Positions 35,848-44,895 of a DNA stretch of 64,000 bases are shown in pieces. A program made the translations under genes and the position numbers. The stretch spans positions 310,001 through 374,000 of the forward strand of contig NZ_JADIKI010000022.1 of assembly GCF_044904605.1 (NCBI RefSeq), written 5' to 3'. The stretch is from Dyella_B humi. GTDB taxonomy: Bacteria > Pseudomonadota > Gammaproteobacteria > Xanthomonadales > Rhodanobacteraceae. Below the pieces are notes generated by a model. The model saw only the letters and a list, made by a program, of their open reading frames with translations, had not been told where the DNA came from and did not search any database. Within the stretch, counting starts at the first letter, position 1; each line of letters starts with the position of its first letter.

Positions 35848-37479
35848 ATGCGCTCACGTCTTGCCGTCTGTCTTGCGGCTTCCTTGCTTACCCTCTCCGC
35901 CGTTGCGATATGCGCGCCGGATCCCGCGGCCGATGCCTTCCACGGACATAGGCACGACCATACCGCCACGCCGATCAAGCACCTGGTGGTGATCTTCCAG
36001 GAGAACGTATCCTTCGATCACTACTTCGGCACCTATCCCTATGCGGTGAACGCACCGGGCGAGCCGCCGTTCTATCCGAAGGACGATACGCCGAAGGTCA
36101 ACGGCCTCACCAAAGAGCTGCTGACCAACAACCCCAACGCCAACAATGCCGCCAACGGCACGGGTGCGATCAATCCGTTCCGTCTGTCGCGCGCGCAGGC
36201 CGCTACGGCCGACCAGGATCACGACTATCAGCCGGAACAGCAGGCGTTCGATAACGGCGCCATGGATCTTTTCCCGAAGTACACCGGCACAGGCGAAACG
36301 CTGCCGGGCGGAACTGCGGGTGAAAACAGCACCGGCCAGGTGATGGGCTATTACGACGGCAACACCGTCACCGCGATGTGGCATTACGCGCAGCACTTCG
36401 CGATGAGCGACAACAGCTACGGCAGCAACTTCGGCCCGTCCACGCCGGGTGCGATAAACCTGGTTTCCGGCCAGACCAACGGTGTCAGCGATCAGCTGGC
36501 CGCCAGCGGCGACATCGTGGCGGATGGCCAGGGCGGTTACACGCTGGTCAGCGATGCCGATCCTCTCGACGATACATGCTCCACGTCCAGCGGCGCACGC
36601 GTGCGCTTGGGCGGCAAGAACGTAGGTGATCTGCTCAACGCCAAGGGCATCACCTGGGGCTTCTTCGAAGGCGGCTTCGATCTCACCGCTGTCAATGCGA
36701 ACGGCACCACGGGTTGCAAGCGCAGCACGCTGTCGACTGTCACGCAGACGGTGAAGGCCGATTACATCCCGCATCACCAGCCGTTCCAGTACTACACCAG
36801 CACCGCCAACCCGACGCACGTGCGTCCCACCTCGGTGGCGATGATCGGTCATGCCGGCGATGCGGCCAATCACCAATACGACCTCAGCGATTTCTACGCC
36901 GCGGTCGACGCAGGCAACATGCCGGCGGTGAGCTTCCTCAAGGCGCCGGGCTATCAGGACGGCCATGCTGGTTATTCCGATCCGCTGGACGAACAGCAGT
37001 TCATCGTGCACGTGATCAACTACCTGCAGAAACATCCAGAGTGGCGCGACACCGCCGTGGTGATCGCCTATGACGACTCTGACGGCTGGTACGACCATCA
37101 AGCCTCGCCGCAGGTAAATGCTTCGCAGACCAGCCAGGATGCGTTGAATGGTCCGGGCGTGTGCAACGGTCACGGCACGCTGTCGGGCGTGAACACTGAC
37201 AAGCCGGTGCAAGGTCGCTGCGGTTACGGCCCGCGCCTGCCGCTGCTGGTGGTGTCGCCGTGGGCGCGCCACAACTATGTGGATCACACCGTCACCGATC
37301 AAAGCTCAATCACGCGCTTCATTGAGGACAACTGGCTGGAAGGTCAGCGCCTCGGCGGCGGCTCCTTCGATGCCGTAGCCGGCAAGTTGAACCATATGTT
37401 CGATTTCGACGATCCGTTTGCAGAGAATCGTCGGTTGTTCCTGGATGAGCAGACGGGCGAGCCGGTCAAGAAGTGGTAA
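35848..37479 (+). CDS. Exported phosphoesterase (acid phosphatase AcpA / phospholipase C family)
   Basis: 543 residues with a Sec signal peptide (about 1-23). The family signature lies just after it: IKHLVVIFQENVSFDHYFGTYP (ENxSFDHYFG), then MWHYAQHFAMSDNSYGSNFGPSTPG and near the end VVIAYDDSDGWYDHQ, with metal ligands. PF04185 members hydrolyse phosphate monoesters or phospholipids. RBS CGGAG is 7 bases before the ATG. The nearest downstream gene is the multicopper oxidase, separated by a paired hairpin repeat. Confidence 0.9.
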   Translation: MRSRLAVCLAASLLTLSAVAICAPDPAADAFHGHRHDHTATPIKHLVVIFQENVSFDHYFGTYPYAVNAPGEPPFYPKDDTPKVNGLTKELLTNNPNANNAANGTGAINPFRLSRAQAATADQDHDYQPEQQAFDNGAMDLFPKYTGTGETLPGGTAGENSTGQVMGYYDGNTVTAMWHYAQHFAMSDNSYGSNFGPSTPGAINLVSGQTNGVSDQLAASGDIVADGQGGYTLVSDADPLDDTCSTSSGARVRLGGKNVGDLLNAKGITWGFFEGGFDLTAVNANGTTGCKRSTLSTVTQTVKADYIPHHQPFQYYTSTANPTHVRPTSVAMIGHAGDAANHQYDLSDFYAAVDAGNMPAVSFLKAPGYQDGHAGYSDPLDEQQFIVHVINYLQKHPEWRDTAVVIAYDDSDGWYDHQASPQVNASQTSQDALNGPGVCNGHGTLSGVNTDKPVQGRCGYGPRLPLLVVSPWARHNYVDHTVTDQSSITRFIEDNWLEGQRLGGGSFDAVAGKLNHMFDFDDPFAENRRLFLDEQTGEPVKKW

Positions 37480-37496
37480 GTGCTGCCGCGTACGAG

Positions 37497-37635
37497 CCCC
37501 TCTCCCGTCGGGAGAGGGGTTGGGGTGAGGGTGCGATCGATGCGCGGTGATAAAATTTCACGCTAGGCTTCACCATCACGCGCTGTCCGAACCCTCACCC
37601 GCCTCTCGGCACCCTCTCCCGATGGAAGAGGGGCT
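37497..37635. repeat. Inverted pair of family 2 repeats
   Basis: The left unit (37497-37531) is CCCCTCTCCC/GGGAGAGGGG followed by TTGGGGTGAGGG. The right unit (37591-37635) reads the same in inverse: CCCTCACCC then CCCTCTCCC ... AGAGGGG. Between them is about 60 bp. It fills the gap between the phosphatase and oxidase genes. Confidence 0.82.
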
Positions 37636-37656
37636 CACTGAGGAGAGTTTTTCGCC

Positions 37657-39267
37657 TTGCCATCCCGCCGCGATTTCCTGAAGTGGTCCCTGCTCGGTAC
37701 AGGGGCAGCATCCCTGCGTTTGCGTGCCCACGACATGCACGCCATGCCGAAAATGGGCGGCGGCAGCGCCTTGTGCAAACACATGGTGACGGATCAGCCG
37801 AACGTACCGCGTCTGCTGGACCCGACTCAGCTGAAGCCCTTTGTCGATCCGCTGCCGTTGCCACCGGTGCTGCGTGCCAGCGACGGCAAGGCGTTACGCG
37901 TGGATATGCGCGAAACCGAACAGCGCCTGCATCGCGATCTGTCGCCCACGCGCGTGTGGACCTATGGCGGCTGTATGCCCGGTCCCACTATTGAAGTCCA
38001 AAGTGGCAAGACTGTGCGCATCGACTGGCGCAACGAACTGCCACGCAAGCATTTCCTGCCGATCGACCACCGCATCCACGGCGCCGAGCTGGACAAGCCC
38101 GAAGTGCGCGCCATCGTGCACGTGCACGGCGCCAGCGTGCCCACGGCGAGCGATGGCTATCCCGAAGATTGGTACGTGCCCGGCCAATCACGATTGCACA
38201 CGTATCCCAACAAGCAGGATGCCGCAGCGCTTTGGTATCACGATCACGCGATGGGCATCAATCGCCTGAATATCTATGCCGGTATGTTCGGCAACCTGAT
38301 TTTGCGCGACGAACACGAGCGCTCGCTCGGCCTGCCGCAAGGCGAACAGGAAATCCCGCTGACCTTGAGCGATCGGCTGCTCACCACTGACGCCCAGCTC
38401 TATTACCCCGTTTCCGGCAACAGCGAAGCGCCATGGGTATCGGAAGTGTTCGGCAACGCCATGCTGGTCAATGGCGCATTGCTGCCGTATCTCGACGTGC
38501 AGCCGCGACGTTACCGGTTTCGCGTGCTCAACGCTTCCAATGCACGCTTCTTCAATCTGAAGTTGCGCGATGGACGATCATTCCAGCAGATCGGCAGTGA
38601 CCAGGGCCTACTGCCGGCACCGGTTACGCAGCACAGCGTGTTCATCGCACCGGGCGAGCGTGTGGATCTTGTCATCGATTTTGCTGCGTTGGCTGGGCAG
38701 CAGATCGAGCTGCTCAACGATGCGCTGCCGATCATGCAATTACGCATCGGTAGCGGCCGTGTGAGGGATACGAGCGAGGTACCTGCCGTATTGCGAGATG
38801 TGCCGCGCATGCCCGAATCGGCCGCGACGCAGCAACGCATGCTCACACTCGATTCCTACCAGGACTGCGTGGCGGAGCCGATGCTGATGCTGCTTGCCGG
38901 CAAGCGCTGGCACGAACCGGTGACGGAAAAACCGGTACTAGGCAGCACCGAAATCTGGAACCTGATTAACCTCACCGACGATTCGCATCCCATCCATTTG
39001 CACATGGTGCGGTTCCAGATTCTGGATCGTCGCCCCTTCGACTCCGGCGAATGGATGGAGTCGCAGACCGTTCGCTACACCGGCCCTGCGCAACTGCCGT
39101 CAGCCGGTGAAGCAGGATGGAAGGATGTGGTGCAGGCGTGGCCCGGCATGATCACGCGCATCATCGTGCGCTTCGATGGCTACGTGGGGCGTTATGCGTG
39201 GCATTGCCATCTGCTGGAGCATGAGGCGAATGAGATGATGCGGCCGTTCGAGGTGGTGGCTGCCTGA
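37657..39267 (+). CDS. Tat-exported multicopper oxidase (CotA/bilirubin-oxidase-like)
   Basis: 536 residues. The start is TTG, with GAGGAGAG about 12 bases upstream; no ATG precedes the twin-arginine motif SRRDFLKWS. All copper-site motifs are present: HVHG (155-158), WYHDHAMG (193-200), HPIHLHM (about 447) and WHCHLLEHE (about 512, type 1 His-Cys-His). The layout resembles CotA laccases and bilirubin oxidase rather than CueO, and there is no methionine-rich insert. It should oxidise phenolics, bilirubin-like or metal substrates in the periplasm with reduction of oxygen to water. Confidence 0.9.
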   Translation: MPSRRDFLKWSLLGTGAASLRLRAHDMHAMPKMGGGSALCKHMVTDQPNVPRLLDPTQLKPFVDPLPLPPVLRASDGKALRVDMRETEQRLHRDLSPTRVWTYGGCMPGPTIEVQSGKTVRIDWRNELPRKHFLPIDHRIHGAELDKPEVRAIVHVHGASVPTASDGYPEDWYVPGQSRLHTYPNKQDAAALWYHDHAMGINRLNIYAGMFGNLILRDEHERSLGLPQGEQEIPLTLSDRLLTTDAQLYYPVSGNSEAPWVSEVFGNAMLVNGALLPYLDVQPRRYRFRVLNASNARFFNLKLRDGRSFQQIGSDQGLLPAPVTQHSVFIAPGERVDLVIDFAALAGQQIELLNDALPIMQLRIGSGRVRDTSEVPAVLRDVPRMPESAATQQRMLTLDSYQDCVAEPMLMLLAGKRWHEPVTEKPVLGSTEIWNLINLTDDSHPIHLHMVRFQILDRRPFDSGEWMESQTVRYTGPAQLPSAGEAGWKDVVQAWPGMITRIIVRFDGYVGRYAWHCHLLEHEANEMMRPFEVVAA

Positions 39268-39268
39268 T

Positions 39269-39387
39269 CGTCATTCCGGCGAAGGCCGGAATCCAGTCGA
39301 AATGTGCGTCCGAAGGACACAACATTTTTATATTGAGTGCTTCGCACAATATGCTTTAACTGGATTCCGGCCTTCGCCGGAATGACG
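39269..39387. repeat. REP/BIME-like inverted repeat, family 1, copy D (perfect arms)
   Basis: Perfect 29-bp arms at 39269-39297 and 39359-39387, each itself palindromic around CCGGCGAAGGCCGG. The element begins two bases after the oxidase stop codon. Its interior shares TGAGTGCTTCGCAC-like sequence with copy E. Confidence 0.92.
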
Positions 39388-39422
39388 GTGAGGCAAGAAG
39401 GGCTGAGCGGCAATCTTGCGGA

Positions 39423-41231
39423 TCATTTTGTCGCAATATTTGCCAACTGCGCCGCATCCACCCGAAGTACCGGATAAGCACCCACGCGTTGCACCGTGTA
39501 CCACGGCGAATGCATGAAGAAGAAATTCAATCTTGCACGGCTGTTTGCCGCAAAGGCCGGATTGTCGTGCAGATTCTGCTCGAACTCCGCCTTCAGTTTC
39601 GGATTCTTCGCCATCATCTCGCGCGCAAGCTTTTCCAGCACGCGCGGCTCGCCGAATTCCTTGGCTTCGAAGATGGCGTTGAGATAACCCCAACGCAGCA
39701 GTGAATCAGAGGCTTGCGGTTCGAGCAACTGGATGGCGACGTTCGCAGCACGCTGATTCATCGGCACGATCACCGATCCCGCTGGCAACGTCACTTCAAT
39801 CGGGTGAGCATGCAGGTTGAAGCTTTGTAGCATCAGATGCCCTTCAAAAGGTGCCTCTGCCCACTTGGGCTCATCAAGCTGGTAGGCGGTGGCATCCACT
39901 TCTTTCATCGGATGGCCGATGCGTCGATAGGCAATGCCGTGCGCATCGAGCTTGTCGATGATGGTTTTCCATTCGCCGGGCACGATATAGGCGGCAGGCG
40001 GTGTGATCGATATATCAGGCAGCAGGCCATTCCGATTGTCGATGCGGTAAGTAACGGGCTTACTCGGGTCGTACTGGATCCAGGTGTCGTTGGAAATATC
40101 GCTGTGCGTTTGCGTAAACGCGTAGCCTTTCAGTTCGTACGGCGCTGGTGTGGGATCGAGCTTGAACGTCAACGGCTCTTGCGCGTGAGCATTGTCGACG
40201 CGGGCAATGGTGTGCGCATCGGCCTGACTGGTTGCCGCAAGCAAGGCGGCAGGGTTGCGGTTGATGTCGTCGAGCAGCACACGCACCAGGTCGTATACCG
40301 CATGCACGCGTACCGCATAGGTTTTCAGCATGTGCGTTTCGATCAGCAGCGCCGGGCGATTTTGCAGCGCGGCGTAGCCGGTGGAGAAACGCGGCCCGGA
40401 TCCAAAATTCTGGATGCCCTTGCGCGGATCGCGACCGTCCTTGAATTCCAGGTAGATGGAAGCCGAGTGGCCAAGCTTTTCGTAGGCCGGCATGGCCTGC
40501 TCGACCATAAGCGTGTGCTGCCACTGGGCAACGGTCGGATCAAGCTTGTGCGGATCCTCGGTGTACCAGGTGAGGTCGTACTGGTAATCCGCGCCATCCG
40601 TGGTGTGCACGTCGATCAGGAAGTCTGGCAGCCAGGTCTGCCATAGCTTCAGCCACGCCAGCATTTCCGGCGCATCGGCCTTGATGTAGTCGCGATTGAG
40701 GTTGAGGTATTGCGATTGACCGCGAAAGCCCATGCTTTCTGGACCGTTCTGATTGATGCGGTTATAGGGCGACGTGTATTCGTGTCCATCCACGCTGAAC
40801 ACCGGAATGTAGACAAGCACCACGTGATCGAGCAGATGCGGGTATTTGCCGGCTACGGCGATATCGCGCAACAACATCAGGCCCGCATCCTTGCCTTCGA
40901 TTTCGCCGGGATGGATGCCAGCTTGCAGCAGCACAATGGGTTTGTGCGCGGCGCGTGCAGCGTCAGGTGTAAACGTACCGTCCTTGCTCGCAATGACCAC
41001 CGTCATCGGGTGGCCTTGCGGCGTGATGCCGAAGTTTTCCAGCTTGATCGTGTTCGGAGCGGCTTGCTGCAGTCGCTGCAGATAAGCCAGCGTTTGCGTG
41101 TAGCTTGGTGTGGTGCGGAATTCGGACGCCTCCGCGGGCGTGGTCCAGTCGGTGTCGTGCGGTCCGGCGGCGTGCGTGCTCATGCTTATCGCTCCAAGGA
41201 CAATGGCAAGCCAGAAACCGCGCGCGATCAT
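39423..41231 (-). CDS. Exported M14-family zinc carboxypeptidase
   Basis: 602 residues from ATG 41231, which overlaps the stop of the DUF502 gene (ATGA); the frame is open further upstream only inside that gene. A signal peptide (cut after STHAA) is followed by the M14 domain: HPGEIEGKD (H107, E110), LNLNRDYIKADAPE, third zinc ligand in DVHTTDGADYQYD (about 204) and catalytic glutamate in ALLIETHML (about 289). The last 250 residues form an additional beta-rich region. It should remove C-terminal residues from peptides in the periplasm. Confidence 0.9.
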   Translation of the reverse strand: MIARGFWLAIVLGAISMSTHAAGPHDTDWTTPAEASEFRTTPSYTQTLAYLQRLQQAAPNTIKLENFGITPQGHPMTVVIASKDGTFTPDAARAAHKPIVLLQAGIHPGEIEGKDAGLMLLRDIAVAGKYPHLLDHVVLVYIPVFSVDGHEYTSPYNRINQNGPESMGFRGQSQYLNLNRDYIKADAPEMLAWLKLWQTWLPDFLIDVHTTDGADYQYDLTWYTEDPHKLDPTVAQWQHTLMVEQAMPAYEKLGHSASIYLEFKDGRDPRKGIQNFGSGPRFSTGYAALQNRPALLIETHMLKTYAVRVHAVYDLVRVLLDDINRNPAALLAATSQADAHTIARVDNAHAQEPLTFKLDPTPAPYELKGYAFTQTHSDISNDTWIQYDPSKPVTYRIDNRNGLLPDISITPPAAYIVPGEWKTIIDKLDAHGIAYRRIGHPMKEVDATAYQLDEPKWAEAPFEGHLMLQSFNLHAHPIEVTLPAGSVIVPMNQRAANVAIQLLEPQASDSLLRWGYLNAIFEAKEFGEPRVLEKLAREMMAKNPKLKAEFEQNLHDNPAFAANSRARLNFFFMHSPWYTVQRVGAYPVLRVDAAQLANIATK

Positions 41232-41899
41232 GCATGGCTCTCCGACGCCGGCAATGCGGACGGCGAGGCGGGCAGGGTGTCGGGCGCGACCGCGCCGCCG
41301 GAGATGATGAAGGCCATGGCTTGATCCATCGTCCAGTCGGTGGGCGTCAGTTCGTCCAGTGGTACCACTTCCAGATATCCGCCAGTGGGATTGGGCGTGG
41401 TGGGGATGTAGACCGCGGCCATTTCGCGGCCGGTGCCTTCTTCCTGCATGACGCGTGTCACGAAGCCGACTACCTTCATGCCCTTGCGCGGAAAATCCAC
41501 CAGCACCACGCGTTGTGCGCCGCTGGGTTTGTTCTGCAAGACGGTCATCAACTTCTTGGTACCGCCGTAGATGGTCTGCACCAGTGGTATGCGCTGTAGC
41601 AGGCTGTCGAACGCGTGCAGCAGCCGCTGGCCGATCACACGGTTGGCGAGAAAACCGAGCAGATACAGCGTAATCAGAGTGAGTAGCAGCGCCAGCACAT
41701 AGGTCACCCAGCCATGGCTGAGCTGCTCGGCCGCCTGTGGCGATACCCAGCCCAGCGCGCCTACGAACGCGGCGACCAGTGGCGCACCAAGCCCGGCCAG
41801 GAACCCGACGATGAATTTGAACACCAGCCAGGTCACCCACAACGGCATGAAGGTAAGCAGGCCGGTGATGAGATAGCGTTTCAGGCGCAGCGGCGGCAT
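41228..41899 (-). CDS. DUF502 family inner-membrane protein
   Basis: 223 residues. Two hydrophobic helices at about 10-35 and 65-90 are separated by an alanine-rich loop, followed by the DUF502 hallmarks IPLVQTIYGGTKKL, VVLVDFPRKG, VGFVT and VYIPTTPNPTGGYLEVVP. The family is widespread and uncharacterised. It overlaps the M14 peptidase gene downstream by four bases and is divergent from the ECF sigma factor at 41991. Confidence 0.9.
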   Translation of the reverse strand: MPPLRLKRYLITGLLTFMPLWVTWLVFKFIVGFLAGLGAPLVAAFVGALGWVSPQAAEQLSHGWVTYVLALLLTLITLYLLGFLANRVIGQRLLHAFDSLLQRIPLVQTIYGGTKKLMTVLQNKPSGAQRVVLVDFPRKGMKVVGFVTRVMQEEGTGREMAAVYIPTTPNPTGGYLEVVPLDELTPTDWTMDQAMAFIISGGAVAPDTLPASPSALPASESHA

Positions 41900-41990
41900 G
41901 GGCGACTCGGGGCGGGGAGGGCGCCTTATTGTAGGGGTTGTGATTTTTTCGCGCGCGCCGCGAATAACAGGTTAATCACGGGGACAGGCC

Positions 41991-42512
41991 ATGCGCGGAC
42001 GGGAACAACAGCGGGCATTCGAGACATTGCTGCGCGAACACCAGCGGATCGTGTTCAAGGTGGTGTCCGTGTATGCGCGCGATCCCGAAGACCGGCGCGA
42101 TTTGACGCAGGAAATCTGTGTGCAGTTGTGGCGTTCGTTTCCCAGCTTCGACGAAAAGCGTGCGCGGTTTTCCACGTGGATGTATCGGGTTGCACTTAAC
42201 GTGGCGATTTCGCAGATGCGGCGTCTGCCGCGGCAAGAGGAACGCTTCGAGTCGCTGGAGCAACATCATCTGGAGACGATCAGCGGCGAAGGCCAAGCCG
42301 AACCGGATGGGCGCCTCGTGGCCTTGTACCGATTTATCGATCAGCTCGATCCGCTCAATCGTGCATTGATTCTGCTGTACCTGGAAGACCGCAGCTACAG
42401 CGAGATGGCCGAGATTCTGGGCATCAGCGAAACCAATGTGGCGACCAAGATAAGTCGCATCAAACAAAAGCTTCGCAGCCGGATGGCGACTGCGGAATCG
42501 ACGGAGGCATAA
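41991..42512 (+). CDS. ECF-type sigma-70 family factor
   Basis: 173 residues: region 2 (AFETLLREHQRIVFKVVSVYARDPEDRRDLTQEICVQLW-type helices, FSTWMYRVALNVA) and region 4 (LDPLNRALILLYLEDRSYSEMAEILGISETNVATKISRIKQKL). RBS GGGGACAGG precedes the ATG. The neighbouring gene, two bases on, encodes a membrane protein whose N-terminus would lie in the cytoplasm, an arrangement usual for sigma/anti-sigma pairs. The regulon and signal are unknown. Confidence 0.9.
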   Translation: MRGREQQRAFETLLREHQRIVFKVVSVYARDPEDRRDLTQEICVQLWRSFPSFDEKRARFSTWMYRVALNVAISQMRRLPRQEERFESLEQHHLETISGEGQAEPDGRLVALYRFIDQLDPLNRALILLYLEDRSYSEMAEILGISETNVATKISRIKQKLRSRMATAESTEA

Positions 42513-42514
42513 CC

Positions 42515-43183
42515 GTGGAACTTGATGACATGAAACATGCCTGGCAAACGCTGCAAGTCCAACTGGAACAACAGCAGCGGCTGCATCAACGCCTGCTGAT
42601 GGAAAGCCGGCTGGATAAGATGCGCCACGGATTGCGCCCCCTGGTACTGGGGCAGTCGATCCAACTTGCATTCGGCGTGGCGATCATGCTGTGGGGCATT
42701 TCCTTCTGGTCGGTGCGAATGGAGGTTCTGCATTGGCTGATTGTGGGCGTGCTGGTGCAACTGCTCGGCATGTCGCTGGTGCTTGCGGCCGCACGGAACC
42801 TGCACTTGATCCAGCGGATTGACTATGCAGCACCCATTCTGGAGATCCAGCAGCGGCTGGCGGCGCTTCGCGCGTGGCGGGTGAGGGTCGAGGCACCGGT
42901 ATTCGCCGTGATCGGTTCATTTGCATGGATTCCGCTGGTGCTGATGGAAATCCAGCTCGATGATGAGCGTGTGGCGCCGAAGCTTGACATCTTCCTTCTC
43001 GCACCATGGCTGGTGTCGCACCTGATTCTTTGCGGATGCGTTTCATTGGCACTGGTCGTGGTTGTTTTCTGGCTGGTGCGTTGGGCCGGGCATCGGCGCT
43101 GGCTCGAAAACAATTTCGCTGGCAAGTGTGTGCAAAAGGCGGAATCTATGCTGGAACAAATTGCGCAGTTCAAGCAGGAGTGA
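42515..43183 (+). CDS. Membrane protein, candidate partner (anti-sigma) of the ECF factor
   Basis: 222 residues from a GTG start, with GGAGG 7 bases before it. The cytoplasmic N-terminal segment MELDDMKHAWQTLQVQLEQQ is a coiled-coil-like motif that I have seen in proteins encoded behind ECF factors. Four hydrophobic helices follow (about 48-66, 70-92, 125-145 and 160-185). The function is inferred from context only; no classical anti-sigma zinc motif (HxxxCxxC) is present. Confidence 0.7.
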   Translation: MELDDMKHAWQTLQVQLEQQQRLHQRLLMESRLDKMRHGLRPLVLGQSIQLAFGVAIMLWGISFWSVRMEVLHWLIVGVLVQLLGMSLVLAAARNLHLIQRIDYAAPILEIQQRLAALRAWRVRVEAPVFAVIGSFAWIPLVLMEIQLDDERVAPKLDIFLLAPWLVSHLILCGCVSLALVVVVFWLVRWAGHRRWLENNFAGKCVQKAESMLEQIAQFKQE

Positions 43184-43235
43184 TGAGGTTTTTCTAGTTC
43201 GCGACACTCTCGCGAAAGGGTGTTGCGCCCCTTGT

Positions 43236-43352
43236 CGTCATTCCGGCGAAGGCCGGAATCCAGTCAAATAAATGGTGCGAAGCACACAAAACCTTTGTTG
43301 AGTGCTTTGCACGATGTATTGAAACTGGATTCCGGCCTTCGCCGGAATGACG
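43236..43352. repeat. REP/BIME-like inverted repeat, family 1, copy E (perfect arms)
   Basis: 29-bp perfect arms at 43236-43264 and 43324-43352, identical to those of copy D. The interior differs but keeps the GTTGAGTGCTTTGCAC block. It lies between convergent genes. Confidence 0.92.
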
Positions 43353-43424
43353 GTGAAGTAAGACAATGCATCTTCGTAAGGATGTCATGCCTATCGGTAG
43401 TAATTGAAAGCTCAATAAGAGCCA

Positions 43425-43877
43425 TCACCGATTCCTCGGCTTCAATCGCACATAAAGCTGCTTGCGCACTACCGCCACCACGTCGCCTGCGGCTGTTTTG
43501 ATCGACACGTCGAACCAGCGCAGCACTTTCTCGCCATTCGCAGCGGCGGCGCGCAATTCGTCTAGCACGCCTTGCTCCAGCTTGAAGTGTGCGTAGACGT
43601 CCTCACGCCCCGGCGCAACGAAATCGATGCTGCCGGCTTTGTCCCATACGAAATGATCCTTGCCCAGGTGATGCAGGATCAGCAGCATCCAGAACGGATC
43701 GGCCATCGCAAACAGATTGCCGCCGAACTGCGTGCGCACGTAGTTGCGATTCCACGGCCGCAAACGCAACACCACGCGTGCTTCGGTGTAGCCGTCGTCC
43801 AGGCTCAACAGGCGAATGCTGTTGAACAGGAATGGCGGCCACAGATTGAGCAGGCGGCGGAAGGTGGAAGCACGCAT
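43425..43877 (-). CDS. DUF4442 family hotdog-fold protein
   Basis: 150 residues matching DUF4442 of the thioesterase (hotdog) superfamily: LNLWPPFLFNSIRLL near the start, RNYVRTQFGGNLFAMADPFW (the central helix that lines the active site) and FVAPGREDVYAHFKL. A role in acyl-CoA or acyl-carrier-protein hydrolysis is possible but has not been shown for this subgroup. It sits alone, beside cnoX on the same strand. Confidence 0.85.
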   Translation of the reverse strand: MRASTFRRLLNLWPPFLFNSIRLLSLDDGYTEARVVLRLRPWNRNYVRTQFGGNLFAMADPFWMLLILHHLGKDHFVWDKAGSIDFVAPGREDVYAHFKLEQGVLDELRAAAANGEKVLRWFDVSIKTAAGDVVAVVRKQLYVRLKPRNR

Positions 43878-43932
43878 GGAAGGCTCCGGAAGAGGGAGCC
43901 TTCAGCTTGCCATACTTTCGCGTATGGAAGAA

Positions 43933-44799
43933 TCAGAACAGCAACGACGCCATCCGCCTGCGATAGCGCCCGACCAACTCCGTGTCGTCCAATGTATTAA
44001 ACGCGGCCAGCAGGCGCTTCTTCGCTTGGCCGTCGCTCCAGTCGCGGGCTTTCTCGAGGATCAACAGCCAATGCTCCAGCCCCGCGGCCGGATCGTCGCC
44101 GAGCAACAAACGTGCGCCAAGCAGATCGTGCGCTTCCCAATCCTGCGGATTGGTGTGGACGCGCTGCTGCAGCACTTCCATCGGCGGCGTGCTTTCGAGC
44201 GAACGGGCCAGGTCGAGCTGGCTGCGCAGACGCACGGCGCGCGAGTCGGTGGCGAGGTTGGCGGGCAAGCCGTTGAGTTCGGCTTCCGCGGCAGCAGCGT
44301 GGCCCGCTTGCGCCAACGCGATGGCCAGGTCGAGCTTGAGCTCTGGGCGATCGGGGTTGGAGGCGAGTTCCTGCTGTAGGCGATTGATAGCCTGTTCGGG
44401 CGACTCGGCCGGCAAGTCTTCCAGCTCTTCTTCTTCAAAATCCCCTTCTAGCGGCTGAACGTGGCGGGAGAGGAATTCACGCAACTGTCCTTCGGGCAGG
44501 GCGCCGGCAAAACCGTCCAGGATCTGCCCGTCTTTCACCATGATGACGGTGGGAATGCTGCGAATGCCGAAGACGCCGGCCAGTTCCTGGTTCTTGTCCA
44601 CGTCCACCTTGCCCAGCCGGAACGCGCCGTTGTATTCGGTGGCGAGCTTCTCCAGCAAAGGGCCTAGTGATTTGCAGGGGCCGCACCAGGTTGCCCAGAA
44701 ATCCACCAGCACCGGGGTTTTGAGCGAAGCTTGCAACACCTCGGTTTCGAAGTTGTCTTGGTCGACATCGAAAATATGCGGGGAGACGGCGGCGTTCAC
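43933..44799 (-). CDS. cnoX: Chaperedoxin CnoX (YbbN)
   Basis: 288 residues from GTG 44799, with GGAG 7 bases before it; an in-frame ATG at 44850 has no such site. An N-terminal thioredoxin domain with the full WCGPCK site (C39, C42) and cis-proline SIPTV is joined by an acidic linker (FEEEELEDLP) to a TPR region ending in YRRRMASLLF, as in E. coli CnoX. E. coli CnoX lacks the second cysteine; this one retains both and may also have reductase activity. It protects proteins during oxidative stress and hands them to GroEL/DnaK. Confidence 0.93.
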   Translation of the reverse strand: MNAAVSPHIFDVDQDNFETEVLQASLKTPVLVDFWATWCGPCKSLGPLLEKLATEYNGAFRLGKVDVDKNQELAGVFGIRSIPTVIMVKDGQILDGFAGALPEGQLREFLSRHVQPLEGDFEEEELEDLPAESPEQAINRLQQELASNPDRPELKLDLAIALAQAGHAAAAEAELNGLPANLATDSRAVRLRSQLDLARSLESTPPMEVLQQRVHTNPQDWEAHDLLGARLLLGDDPAAGLEHWLLILEKARDWSDGQAKKRLLAAFNTLDDTELVGRYRRRMASLLF

Positions 44800-44895
44800 G
44801 GTGGGCTCCAGATGGATGAACCCCAGACAAGTCGGGGCACCGTGCAGCATATCAAGTGTGCGCAGGACGCTTAAGGATTTGCGAGAATCGCTGGC

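Noticed and set aside
41232..41840. Extension of the M14 peptidase frame upstream to 41840
   Set aside because: That part lies wholly inside the DUF502 gene; the ATG at 41231 with an ATGA overlap and signal peptide is convincing.
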